Assembly (NCBI GenBank): GCA_963710725.1
Contig: CAVQBJ010000008.1
Span: 992,001 to 1,056,000, forward strand
Direction: 5' to 3'
Length of the DNA stretch: 64,000 bases
Source: CAVQBJ01 sp963710725
GTDB taxonomy: Bacteria; Actinomycetota; Thermoleophilia; Solirubrobacterales; Solirubrobacteraceae
The notes under the pieces are model-generated. The model saw nothing but the letters and a program-made list of their open reading frames with translations. It searched no databases and had not been told where the DNA came from. How positions within the stretch are numbered: the stretch's first letter is position 1; each line of letters starts with the position of its first letter. Below, one piece after another: positions 18,579 to 25,662 of the stretch. The position numbers and the translations under genes were made by a program.

Positions 18579-19589
18579 TTACTCCTCCGGCGCCGAGTCC
18601 GTGGCCGACGAAATACGGAAGGGTTGTATGAGCTGACCAAGCACTGTCTGAAGCACCCCGCGGCTGTCGTCTTGCTCCACCGGCACGGGACGGCCGGCGA
18701 GGCCGGTGCTAACGGACAGCGCCTCGCCGTTGGGAAAGTACGCACGCCGTGTGAGCTGATCCCAGATGACCAAGGCGAAGCCGAAGTTGACATTGCCACG
18801 CCCACCGCTGTGGCTGCGGTGATGCTGGCGGTGGTAGGCGGGGCTGACAAACACATGACCGAGCGGACCGAAGGTCCAGCGCAAGTTGGCGTGGGCCAGA
18901 GCCACCAGGCATGCGTAGATGATCAGCCCGGTCTCCGGCACGGTGCCGCTCGCGCTGAGCACGGCTGCGGGCAAGAGTGAGAGGAGGTAGGTGGCGTGCA
19001 GCAGCGGATGCGTGCGGAATGTCGTCAGCACGCTCAGGTCCTCCTGCGAGTGGTGCAGCGCGTGGAGGCGCCAGAACGGGAGGAAGCGGTGGTTGGCCAC
19101 ATGAGCGCCCCAGTTCATCAAGTCGATGCCGACCAGCACGGCGATCGTGATTTCCACCTCCGGCGCTGCCGAAAGGCGGCCGAGTATGAGAAATGGCGTG
19201 TGCGCGCGTAACTCCACGTTCAGGCCCATCTGCACCAGCGGGAGCACAGGAACGACCAGCACCGCAGCAATCGCGACATAGAGGGCGTCGACGAGATGGG
19301 CCCGGTGGAACAGTGGCGTCGGCACAGCCGGCCAGATCTGCTCGCAAAGGATCACTACCGCTACGAAGCCGAGAATCGCCGGGCCAACCGTCTCGAGCGC
19401 CATCCGCGCGATTACCGCCCCGACCTCGTGTTGCACCAGGAGCGTTCGCAGTCCAACAATCCCAAGCCAGGCGGCGAGGGCAGCGATCGCCATCACGCCT
19501 AGCGAGGCGGACTTGGGCAGTCGCCGGGCTGACGGCACCTCATCGCCGCCCGCCGCGACGTCAGCGGGAACTGCTCGGGTAGCGCTCAT
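18579..19589 (-). CDS. Fatty acid hydroxylase / sterol desaturase family enzyme
   Basis: A 336-residue integral membrane di-iron oxygenase of the fatty-acid-hydroxylase superfamily. Several membrane segments are followed by the histidine clusters that hold the iron pair: HVANH, LHALHHS and YHRQHHRSH. Such enzymes hydroxylate or desaturate lipids, carotenoids or sterol-like compounds. The ATG at 19589 opens a normal N-terminus; the frame continues upstream into low-complexity Pro/Arg sequence that is not a protein start. First enzyme of a hydroxylase / DoxX / methyltransferase operon. Confidence 0.83.
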   Translation of the reverse strand: MSATRAVPADVAAGGDEVPSARRLPKSASLGVMAIAALAAWLGIVGLRTLLVQHEVGAVIARMALETVGPAILGFVAVVILCEQIWPAVPTPLFHRAHLVDALYVAIAAVLVVPVLPLVQMGLNVELRAHTPFLILGRLSAAPEVEITIAVLVGIDLMNWGAHVANHRFLPFWRLHALHHSQEDLSVLTTFRTHPLLHATYLLSLLPAAVLSASGTVPETGLIIYACLVALAHANLRWTFGPLGHVFVSPAYHRQHHRSHSGGRGNVNFGFALVIWDQLTRRAYFPNGEALSVSTGLAGRPVPVEQDDSRGVLQTVLGQLIQPFRISSATDSAPEE

Positions 19590-19650
19590 TGGATGGCTCG
19601 CTCTTCTGCGCTGACGGCTCGCGGGCGGCGTTGACGTGCTGCCACCACGG

Positions 19651-19848
19651 CTAGTAGGCGGAGCCGCCGCTTGAGGAAGCCGGGACGGTCGAGCTGCCCG
19701 ACGAGGAGCTGCTCGACGAGGAGGTGCTCGACGAGGAGGTGCTCGACCCACTGCTGGACGACGGCGATGATCCGCAGCCGGCGATGCCGACGGCAGCGGC
19801 GCAGAGAGCGGCGACCGCCGCAGCGGGACGGACGAAGCGTGCCTTCAT
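19651..19848 (-). CDS. Small serine-rich lipoprotein
   Basis: A 65-residue exported lipoprotein. A basic start (MKARFVRP) and hydrophobic core end in the lipobox VGIAGC; the mature part is almost only Ser, Gly and Thr. A GGAG ribosome site lies about 11 nt before the ATG at 19848. It is 61 bp upstream of the hydroxylase on the same strand and is likely the first gene of that operon. Function unknown; a cell-surface spacer is possible. Confidence 0.62.
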   Translation of the reverse strand: MKARFVRPAAAVAALCAAAVGIAGCGSSPSSSSGSSTSSSSTSSSSSSSSGSSTVPASSSGGSAY

Positions 19849-19882
19849 TGGTCTGGTTCTCCTCAATGTCGAACTTCAGATT

Positions 19883-19910
19883 CCGAGATGCGACGGCCGA
19901 GATGCGACGG
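19883..19910. repeat. Perfect tandem 14-bp repeat upstream of lipoprotein
   Basis: CCGAGATGCGACGG occurs twice without a gap, 35 bp upstream of the lipoprotein start. Tandem sites of this length in a promoter region can bind a regulator in two copies; no regulator is assigned. Confidence 0.5.
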
Positions 19911-20008
19911 ATTACAGGCTACTGCTGCTTGAGTGGACGGTCCCCACCTAAGACGCCCCCAATGACTCCTTTCTTTCCCCACGCAGTTCCGGAGCGAGCG
20001 GCTCGCGA

Positions 20009-20204
20009 ATGAGCGTCGAGTACCTCGGCCTCACCGACTTCCTCGCGATCGCGGTCGAGATCACCGGACTCGACATCGAGACGCTCATGCGGCGAAGCTC
20101 GATCTCGCCGACTCCGCCGTACATGCGCCCGCGGCGGGATTCGGCGATGTCGAGTTCTACCAAGACTTCGTCGACAAGGCTCGGGCACTAACAGCCCAAC
20201 CGAC
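20009..20204 (+). pseudogene. Remnant of a Doc toxin next to tRNA copy C
   Basis: This fragment keeps the Doc N-terminus (MSVEYLGLTDFLAIAVEITG), then shifts frame near 20093, and the homologous sequence continues to DVEFYQDFVDK before jumping to the last residues of the toxin. The catalytic HxxxDGNKR segment is deleted, so it cannot be an active toxin. Bases just upstream encode what looks like the end of a lost antitoxin (ERAARE and stop). It abuts tRNA-Leu copy C exactly as the Doc gene at 14562 abuts copy A. Confidence 0.75.
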
Positions 20205-20208
20205 ACCA

Positions 20209-20265
20209 CATACCCGGGGAGGGACTCGAACCCTCAGAATCCCTTACGGGGCAACGGATTTCAAG
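20209..20265 (-). repeat. tRNA-Leu 3'-half copy C (attachment-site scar)
   Basis: CATACCCGGGGAGGGACTCG and the rest of the T arm match tRNA-Leu; the variable arm differs (CCCTTACGGGG) and the match ends at the anticodon loop (GGATTTCAAG). The sequence to the right (TTCCCGATTCGCC) differs from copies A, B and D, so this boundary belongs to another class of element. Confidence 0.82.
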
Positions 20266-20349
20266 TTCCCGATTCGCCGTGCTCTCGAGTGTTTTCAGGG
20301 TCTGTCGAGTCCAGCGGATGCGCTGAAGTGCGTCGGAGTTCGCCGACCT

Positions 20350-20369
20350 GGGAACACGTAGGGAACACG
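20350..20369. repeat. GGGAACACG pair near copy C
   Basis: GGGAACACG occurs at 20350-20358 and 20361-20369. The same pair occurs at 29579-29599 just upstream of the broken integrase gene. The two pairs lie at opposite ends of the 20.2-29.7 kb segment, as expected for arm sites of one integrative element. Confidence 0.5.
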
Positions 20370-20389
20370 ATCTGGCTGCCGGTGCTGCG

Positions 20390-21109
20390 TCACTCCGGCG
20401 GGTGGCGATCGGATGCGGCCGCGATGGCGCGCAGTCGGGGAAGAACCTCCGCGTCGGCGCGGGCCTGGTTAGCCGCATCCGGCCTCAGGAAGCCGTGTAC
20501 GGCATCGATGAAGCGAGGTTCGGCCAACAACGCCGCAAGTTCAGACGAAACGAACGCGCACGCCTCGTCCGGCGCGGCGAGCACTTCGTCGACGAGCTCT
20601 GCACGCCCGTCGGCGAGCAGGACGATGTCTTCGAGGTCTTGACTGCGGAGATGATCGCCCCGCCCGCGGCCACGAAATGCCTCCAGCTTTGTCGCAACGA
20701 GGTAGGGCGGCGTGATCGCTCGGATGACCGCTCCCGAGGGGAGGGACCGCTCCGCGGCGTGTCCCAGCGCGGCCCCCTGCCACCGGTTTGCGAAGCCCAT
20801 CAGGCTGGCGTCGGACGGCATGACGTCAACGACCAGGGCGTCGTCGATCTGATCCTGAAAGCGCCAGCGACAGATCACCGCACTGCTGCTGTCTTCCGTA
20901 AAGCCCTTCGCTCGCAGACGTGCCTCGAACCTGTGCAGCGCCGGGCGGCTGAGGATCTCGACCACGACATCGACGTCCAGTGTCGGGCGAGGCGCCGGAG
21001 CCGCGGGATCGGTGATCCACAGGGCGATGGTCGCGCCGCCGACGAACACCACCTCGTCGAGGAACGGGGCCAGCGCGGCCGCGCCGCGCTCGAGCAGCTC
21101 GATGCTCAT
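20390..21109 (-). CDS. AbiEii-like nucleotidyltransferase (putative toxin)
   Basis: A 239-residue protein of the nucleotidyltransferase fold: VFVGGATIALWITD followed by TLDVDVVVE (metal-binding Asp pair), then ATKLEAFRGRGRGDHLRSQD and DIVLLADGRAEL, typical of AbiEii/DUF6036-type proteins. In AbiE-like systems such an enzyme is the toxin that modifies RNA. Its ATG overlaps the stop of the winged-helix gene by 4 bp. Its target is not known. Confidence 0.75.
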   Translation of the reverse strand: MSIELLERGAAALAPFLDEVVFVGGATIALWITDPAAPAPRPTLDVDVVVEILSRPALHRFEARLRAKGFTEDSSSAVICRWRFQDQIDDALVVDVMPSDASLMGFANRWQGAALGHAAERSLPSGAVIRAITPPYLVATKLEAFRGRGRGDHLRSQDLEDIVLLADGRAELVDEVLAAPDEACAFVSSELAALLAEPRFIDAVHGFLRPDAANQARADAEVLPRLRAIAAASDRHPPE

Positions 21110-21609
21110 TGGCGCAAGCGCTCCACCAGGAGCTTCTCAGCCAGACCGCGCGCGCGGGCATCCCCCGCACGAAGCGCATCGACGAGCGCAAGGCGCTCCC
21201 ACAATGCGGGGTCGCGCAACGCGGCGTCGGGCACGATCGGATGCAGCGGCTCCAGCGAGATTCCCCGCGTCTCCCCGTTGGGATGCGGCCAGACCGGCGG
21301 CAGGTCAGCCACGCGCGCCAGCTGCTGCACCAGCGGCTGGGCGGCCCAGGCCGTCACGACTCCCCTCGTCTCGCTCCCGCGCTGCGCCGGAAAGACGTAC
21401 TTGACGCCGTGGATGAGAAACTCCTCAGCCGCAGCGATCGGCACACGCCGGCGGTCAGGCGCGTACAGCCCGGCTTCGCGCAGCCGCTGCAGCGCGCGAT
21501 GCGTCCCGCCAACGTCGTACCCGACGTGACCGGCGAGCTCGCGCACCGAGGCGCTACTCGAGTCGCCCACGAGCGCAAGCAAGATCACGACATCCTGGCC
21601 TTTGAGCAT
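21106..21609 (-). CDS. Winged-helix regulator, likely antitoxin partner
   Basis: A 167-residue protein. Residues about 1-60 form a winged helix (VRELAGHVGYDVGGTHRALQ RLREAGL); the rest has no clear assignment but ends in a helical ALRAGDARARGLAEKLLVER segment. The ATG at 21609 is the first after a perfect inverted repeat that probably serves as its operator. The layout (regulator first, nucleotidyltransferase second, 4-bp overlap) copies AbiEi/AbiEii modules, though this protein is not a clear AbiEi homologue. Confidence 0.68.
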   Translation of the reverse strand: MLKGQDVVILLALVGDSSSASVRELAGHVGYDVGGTHRALQRLREAGLYAPDRRRVPIAAAEEFLIHGVKYVFPAQRGSETRGVVTAWAAQPLVQQLARVADLPPVWPHPNGETRGISLEPLHPIVPDAALRDPALWERLALVDALRAGDARARGLAEKLLVERLRQ

Positions 21610-21628
21610 CGCTCCATTGTAGCCGCCT

Positions 21629-21652
21629 GTTTCATGTTTCACAACATGAAAC
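21629..21652. promoter_or_regulatory. 10-bp inverted repeat, putative operator
   Basis: GTTTCATGTT and AACATGAAAC form a perfect 10-bp inverted repeat around TCAC, starting 20 bp upstream of the winged-helix gene. It is the only AT-rich symmetric site nearby and is well placed for autoregulation. Confidence 0.6.
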
Positions 21653-21733
21653 ATCACTACGGAAGGACGCGACGTCTCTCGAGGGCCAACTGTGTCTGGC
21701 AAGGTCGGCGCCAGCCGACCTGAGAGCAAAAGA

Positions 21734-21827
21734 AGCCTCGACGGCGCGCGCAGTCAAGTTCGGCCCGACAGGGCCCGCCGAAGGCGGCCGCGAAGCGGCG
21801 GACTTGACGGCGGGCGACGCCGAGGCT
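21734..21827. other. Large branched inverted repeat (structured RNA or MITE candidate)
   Basis: Two 26-nt arms (21734-21759, 21802-21827) pair as AGCCTCG/CGAGGCT at the base, a 12-nt middle with 8 matches, then AGTCAAGT/ACTTGAC with a mismatch at the edge. The 42-nt centre folds into smaller hairpins, including CCGCC-GAA-GGCGG and CCGC-GAA-GCGG. No coding sense is seen. It lies between two minus-strand genes and could be a non-coding RNA, a miniature transposon or a transcription barrier. Confidence 0.45.
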
Positions 21828-21873
21828 ACCCAGCGCCGCGTCACGTGCAGACCGCTGAACGTGGCGGCGGCGC

Positions 21874-22411
21874 TCACATCGGCTCGAGCTCGCCCCGCCT
21901 GTACGCGGCGACCCGCTCAACAGCCCATTCACGGCCGAGCAAGTCCCGGTCGTGCAGATAGGCAGCGAGTGCCCGTGTGCGACTGCGCTCGGGCAATGTG
22001 TCGCCCACGCGCTCGAGGATGGATTCGACGGCCAGCACCGCGGCCTGAGACACCTCAGCGGGCTTGCGACCCGGCACCGCATCCAACAAGCCGTCTCGGA
22101 TCCATTTACGCACGGTTGGCTGTGAAACGCCAAGACGGACCGCGCTCTGCTCCACGCTGAGGCCGATCGATACGTCAAGCGCTTCGTCGAGCGGCCATGA
22201 CCCGCTCCTCGACGCTGGCGAGCAGATCAAGGACGCCGCGCGCGGAGCTTGCGGCACGGGAACGTTCCACAGCGACGCGTAGCGCGGCGAGAAGGAGGCC
22301 GACCTCGTCGGCCTCCAGGCGAGCGGCACCGACGGCCCGCTCCAGATGCCTGCGACTCAGGACCACCGTCGAAATGTCGGCTACCGGGCAGCTGAACGCG
22401 TGGTGAGCCAC
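21874..22411 (-). pseudogene. Helix-turn-helix protein split by a frameshift
   Basis: Two overlapping frames read as one protein. From a GTG at 22411 the first frame encodes a helical region (LSRRHLERAVGAARLEADEV to ASVEERVMA) and stops at 22175. The second frame continues PLDEALDVSIGLSVEQSAVR LGVSQPTVRKWIRDG, a helix-turn-helix, and ends ERVAAYRRGELEPM. The second half has no good start codon of its own, so a single protein of about 170 residues with one indel near 22190 is most likely. It may have been an island regulator. Confidence 0.5.
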
Positions 22412-22607
22412 TCGGGGGTTGGACTCAGCGGTCCGATCCAGACCCGGGCACGCTCACGTGCGCGAAGCAGGCGCTCAACGACGGCCAGCCCTTTGTTCTG
22501 GTCGTCCTGAGGGGGGGACACACGCTGAGTAGGGCGCGCGCCGCGCCTTTGCCGTCCACGCGGCAGAGGCGCGCCGGCGCGGCGGCGCGGCGGAGGACAT
22601 GTCGGCG

Positions 22608-23750
22608 CTAGAACTCGTCAAACGAGCTCAACCCGGGGTCGATCACGTGTTCGCACGCGATCCGTCCGGACGAGTTGTCGGTAGCCGACACGAGCACCGC
22701 CGCGAAGTCAAGGGGGTGCAACTGAGCATCCTTAATAAACGGAGCGAAATTCACGGGATAGTCCATTGGCGCGGCGAGCCGCCCCCCGATCAAGACGACC
22801 GCGGTCTGCGGCGTCGCGCTTCCGGAATCGATGAGGCCCACGAGCATGTCGCCGGGGAACACCTGCACCCCCTCAAACGTCGGGTGTTCCCTCTGCAGGT
22901 CAAACAGCTTCGTCGGCGCGTCTATCGCGCGCCAGCCGTGGCGGCGCAGACATGAAACGAACCGGCGCTCGGTGCTCTGGCGCGAGACCAGAATGATCAC
23001 CAAGACGCCCACGGCTACCACCGCGAGGGCGCACCCCGCAACGACGCGTCGTCGTCGCCACGCCGGCTCGTGGGGCGCAGGTCGGGCGCCTGATGCCATT
23101 AGCTTGGCGGAGTGGCGCCGGGCGGCGACCGCTGCGATGCAGGGGGTGGTGAAGGCGGCGACGCCGAGCGCCCAGCCGGCGATGACGTCGCTCAGGTAGT
23201 GCGCCCGCAGAGCAACCAGCAGCAATCCCGCGGCCAGCGGGGATAGGCAGCCGTCGGCGATCGCGGCGGCCCTTTGGGTGCGTACGGGTGACTGTCGCGC
23301 CACCGCGATCGCGACTGCGAGAAGGCCAACGGCGAGGGCGGCATCAGTGGATGGGAACGAATATCCCCCGGCATGTAGCAGCGCCCCTGACGGTCGCGGA
23401 CGCCGTTCGACGAGCTTGGCGTAGCGCGCTGCGACGACACACAGCAGAAAGCCGCCACCGAGGACTCCCAAGTCAAGCCAGGCGCGGCGGCGTATCAACA
23501 GCGCGGCGCCGGCGATCACGACGACAGCAACCAGCATCGGCGCGATCACCGCTACGGCGGTCGCGTTGCGGGCGAGCACGCCGTGCGGATCGGCGGCCAG
23601 CAGAGCGAACGCGCGACGATCAACACCAGCGAAGTGATGATCGCCGACCACCCAGAACATAGCGCCGAGCACGAGGCCGGCGGCCAGCAGTGATCCGATA
23701 GCCATGCGGGGTGATCTCTCCCCCTGAGGGTGACTGACACGAGGGCTCAT
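22608..23750 (-). CDS. PAP2-superfamily membrane protein lacking the PSGH histidine
   Basis: About 380 residues: six membrane helices of the type-2 phosphatidic acid phosphatase fold, then a tethered C-terminal domain after a final hydrophobic helix (VVAGCALAVVAVGVLVIILV). Motif 1 is present (KLVERRPRP), motif 2 reads FPSTD where PSGH is normal, and motif 3 keeps HYLSDV but not the usual SR seven residues earlier. Phosphatase activity is therefore doubtful. The start at 23750 overlaps the stop of the esterase gene (ATGA); an ATG at 23705 with a GGGGGAGAG site is an alternative. Confidence 0.75.
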   Translation of the reverse strand: MSPRVSHPQGERSPRMAIGSLLAAGLVLGAMFWVVGDHHFAGVDRRAFALLAADPHGVLARNATAVAVIAPMLVAVVVIAGAALLIRRRAWLDLGVLGGGFLLCVVAARYAKLVERRPRPSGALLHAGGYSFPSTDAALAVGLLAVAIAVARQSPVRTQRAAAIADGCLSPLAAGLLLVALRAHYLSDVIAGWALGVAAFTTPCIAAVAARRHSAKLMASGARPAPHEPAWRRRRVVAGCALAVVAVGVLVIILVSRQSTERRFVSCLRRHGWRAIDAPTKLFDLQREHPTFEGVQVFPGDMLVGLIDSGSATPQTAVVLIGGRLAAPMDYPVNFAPFIKDAQLHPLDFAAVLVSATDNSSGRIACEHVIDPGLSSFDEF

Positions 23751-24640
23751 GGCCTCGGGCAACCGCGAAGTGCGTGGGCGTAGAAGGCCATGTAGGCGCC
23801 CCAGTGGCGCTCCCAGTAGGAGGACTCATGAGAGCCCGGCCAAACGTGCAACGTGACGCGCGCGTCGTCGGCGCGGAGTTCCCGCGCCAGCGTGATGTCG
23901 GAAGCGCGAAAGGGGTCGTCGGTGCCGACGTCAAGCCAGATGGGAGTTCGACCGTAGGGATTTGACCGGCTGGCCGCGGCGATGACGTCGTGGCGGGCGA
24001 AGTCCTGCGCGTCGTCGAATGCTCCGGGGGCGGTCTGTCCGCCGTACTGCCACACCGCCGCGGAGTGGCCGCCGATCGCGCAGAACCGTCCCGGGTGCAG
24101 ACGTGAGATGTCCAGCGCGCCGAATCCGCCCATCGAGATCCCGCCGATCGCGATGCGGGCCCGATCGGCGTGCAACAGCGCGATGGAGCGCGGAATGACT
24201 TCGTCCAGGACGTAGCTGGCCCAGGCTCCGCTGGCTCGGTTGTGCCAGTAGGAGTCCTCGCCGCCGTCGGGGAACACGACGTCGGGGGCATTTGCTCCTT
24301 GCGCGGCTAGCGCGGCGAACATCGCCGAGTTCAGGTTGGAGTCCTGACCGTCGCTGCCCTTGCCGTGCAGGAACACAAGCAGCGGGCGACCGCTGCCGTT
24401 GCTTCCCGGCGGTGTCACGGCCACCTCGGGCAGCGTCTGGTGCACGTAGCGGCTGGCGATCGTGAAGTCGATCACGCGCGCGCCGTGCTGGTCCGCGCCC
24501 GCCGAAGAGGCGACCAGGATGCCCGTCGCGGCGAGTAGACCCACCGCGGCTCGCCGCGGGCAAACGCGACGCCCACCGGCCGTGGATGAGGTCGATGATC
24601 GGCGTGCTGGTGACACGCTCTCGTGGTGCTCGGGTCTCAT
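23747..24640 (-). CDS. Exported esterase, alpha/beta hydrolase fold
   Basis: A 297-residue exported esterase of the esterase-D/PHB-depolymerase-like family. The signal region (AAVGLLAATGILVASSAGAD) is followed by an oxyanion-loop type LLVFLHGKGSDGQ, the nucleophile elbow GGISMGGFGALD near residue 165, an acid residue in DVGTDDPF and a histidine in WPGSHESSYW. It is the middle gene of an esterase / esterase / PAP2 operon, 15 bp after the first and overlapping the third. Confidence 0.8.
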   Translation of the reverse strand: MRPEHHESVSPARRSSTSSTAGGRRVCPRRAAVGLLAATGILVASSAGADQHGARVIDFTIASRYVHQTLPEVAVTPPGSNGSGRPLLVFLHGKGSDGQDSNLNSAMFAALAAQGANAPDVVFPDGGEDSYWHNRASGAWASYVLDEVIPRSIALLHADRARIAIGGISMGGFGALDISRLHPGRFCAIGGHSAAVWQYGGQTAPGAFDDAQDFARHDVIAAASRSNPYGRTPIWLDVGTDDPFRASDITLARELRADDARVTLHVWPGSHESSYWERHWGAYMAFYAHALRGCPRP

Positions 24641-24655
24641 CGAGGGGAGCGGGCT

Positions 24656-25654
24656 TCAGGTCAGATGCGCGGCCAGGAACGCCAACGATGCCGGCTGCTG
24701 GCTGGCGAAGAACGCATCGTCGTGGCATCCCTGCGAGAGGTCGAGGACGGCCGAGCGGGGCAGCTTCTTGGCCAGCGCGAGGACTCCGGGATGGAAGGGG
24801 TCATCGCTGCCCGAGGCGACGCGAACGGGCGTCGCGGCAAGTGCCCCCGTGTGGGTGACGACGTCGTCGGCGTCGAAGTCAGCCGCAGACGCGTACGCGC
24901 CGGCGTTGGCGGCGTGCGCTTGCTCGTAGCTGGTCCAGATCGCTGGGCTGATGGCGGCGACGGCAGCGATCCCTCGGGGATACCTCTCGGCCAGCAGCAA
25001 TGCTCCATAGCCGCCCATCGAGATTCCCAGGGTGCCGACGGCGTTCGGCGAGCGTCCCAACCCCACGCGCTGGCACATCGGTAGCAACTCGTCGATGACC
25101 ATCGCCATCGGGTCGTCGTCTGGGTGCGGGTTCCAGTAGCCGCCGCCGCCATCGGCGGCGACGAGCGCCATCGGCGCAAGCTGGCGTCCGTCGACTTTCA
25201 GGGCCAACGCTTGCGCGAGGGTCAGGCCGGACAGCGCCCTCCGATGGTCTCCACCGAAGCCGTGCAACGCGATCACGAGCGGCAACGCGCTCCCAGGCCC
25301 GTGTCCGGGAGGGTAGGCAATCGTGTACCCGACGCGACGCCGCCGAGCCTGGGAGAAGAACGACCCCGACGCCGACGGTCCGACGGTCGCGAAGGTCTCG
25401 GACGGCCTCGCAACCGAGCACGCGCCGTCGAGCTCGTCGAGGGCCTGCTGCCCCGGAAGGACGCCATGCTCAACGAGTTCAAGACAGGCAAACGCGCCGC
25501 CAATCGCCGCCGCCAGTCCGTATCCGAGCGCACGCCGGCGAGTGAACCCCGAGCGCAGGCCGCCTCCGCGCCATCGAGGCCCCGTGTCCGGGCTCCGCAG
25601 GCCGTCGTGATCCGTGCCCCGCCGGGGCGGGGATACTCGATCGGGCTCTTGCAC
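24656..25654 (-). CDS. Exported esterase with IS element at its 5' end
   Basis: A 332-residue relative of the preceding esterase: LPLVIALHGFGGD, GTLGISMGGYGALLL near residue 208, ASGSDDPFHPG and a late GCHDDAF. A twin-arginine-like leader (FTRRRALGYGLAAAIGG) suggests export in folded form. The GTG at 25654 lies only 8 bp from the end of the IS element, and the frame stays open into it, so the native start or promoter may have been removed. A start nearer the leader is possible. Confidence 0.75.
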   Translation of the reverse strand: MQEPDRVSPPRRGTDHDGLRSPDTGPRWRGGGLRSGFTRRRALGYGLAAAIGGAFACLELVEHGVLPGQQALDELDGACSVARPSETFATVGPSASGSFFSQARRRRVGYTIAYPPGHGPGSALPLVIALHGFGGDHRRALSGLTLAQALALKVDGRQLAPMALVAADGGGGYWNPHPDDDPMAMVIDELLPMCQRVGLGRSPNAVGTLGISMGGYGALLLAERYPRGIAAVAAISPAIWTSYEQAHAANAGAYASAADFDADDVVTHTGALAATPVRVASGSDDPFHPGVLALAKKLPRSAVLDLSQGCHDDAFFASQQPASLAFLAAHLT

Positions 25655-25662
25655 GGCCGCGG

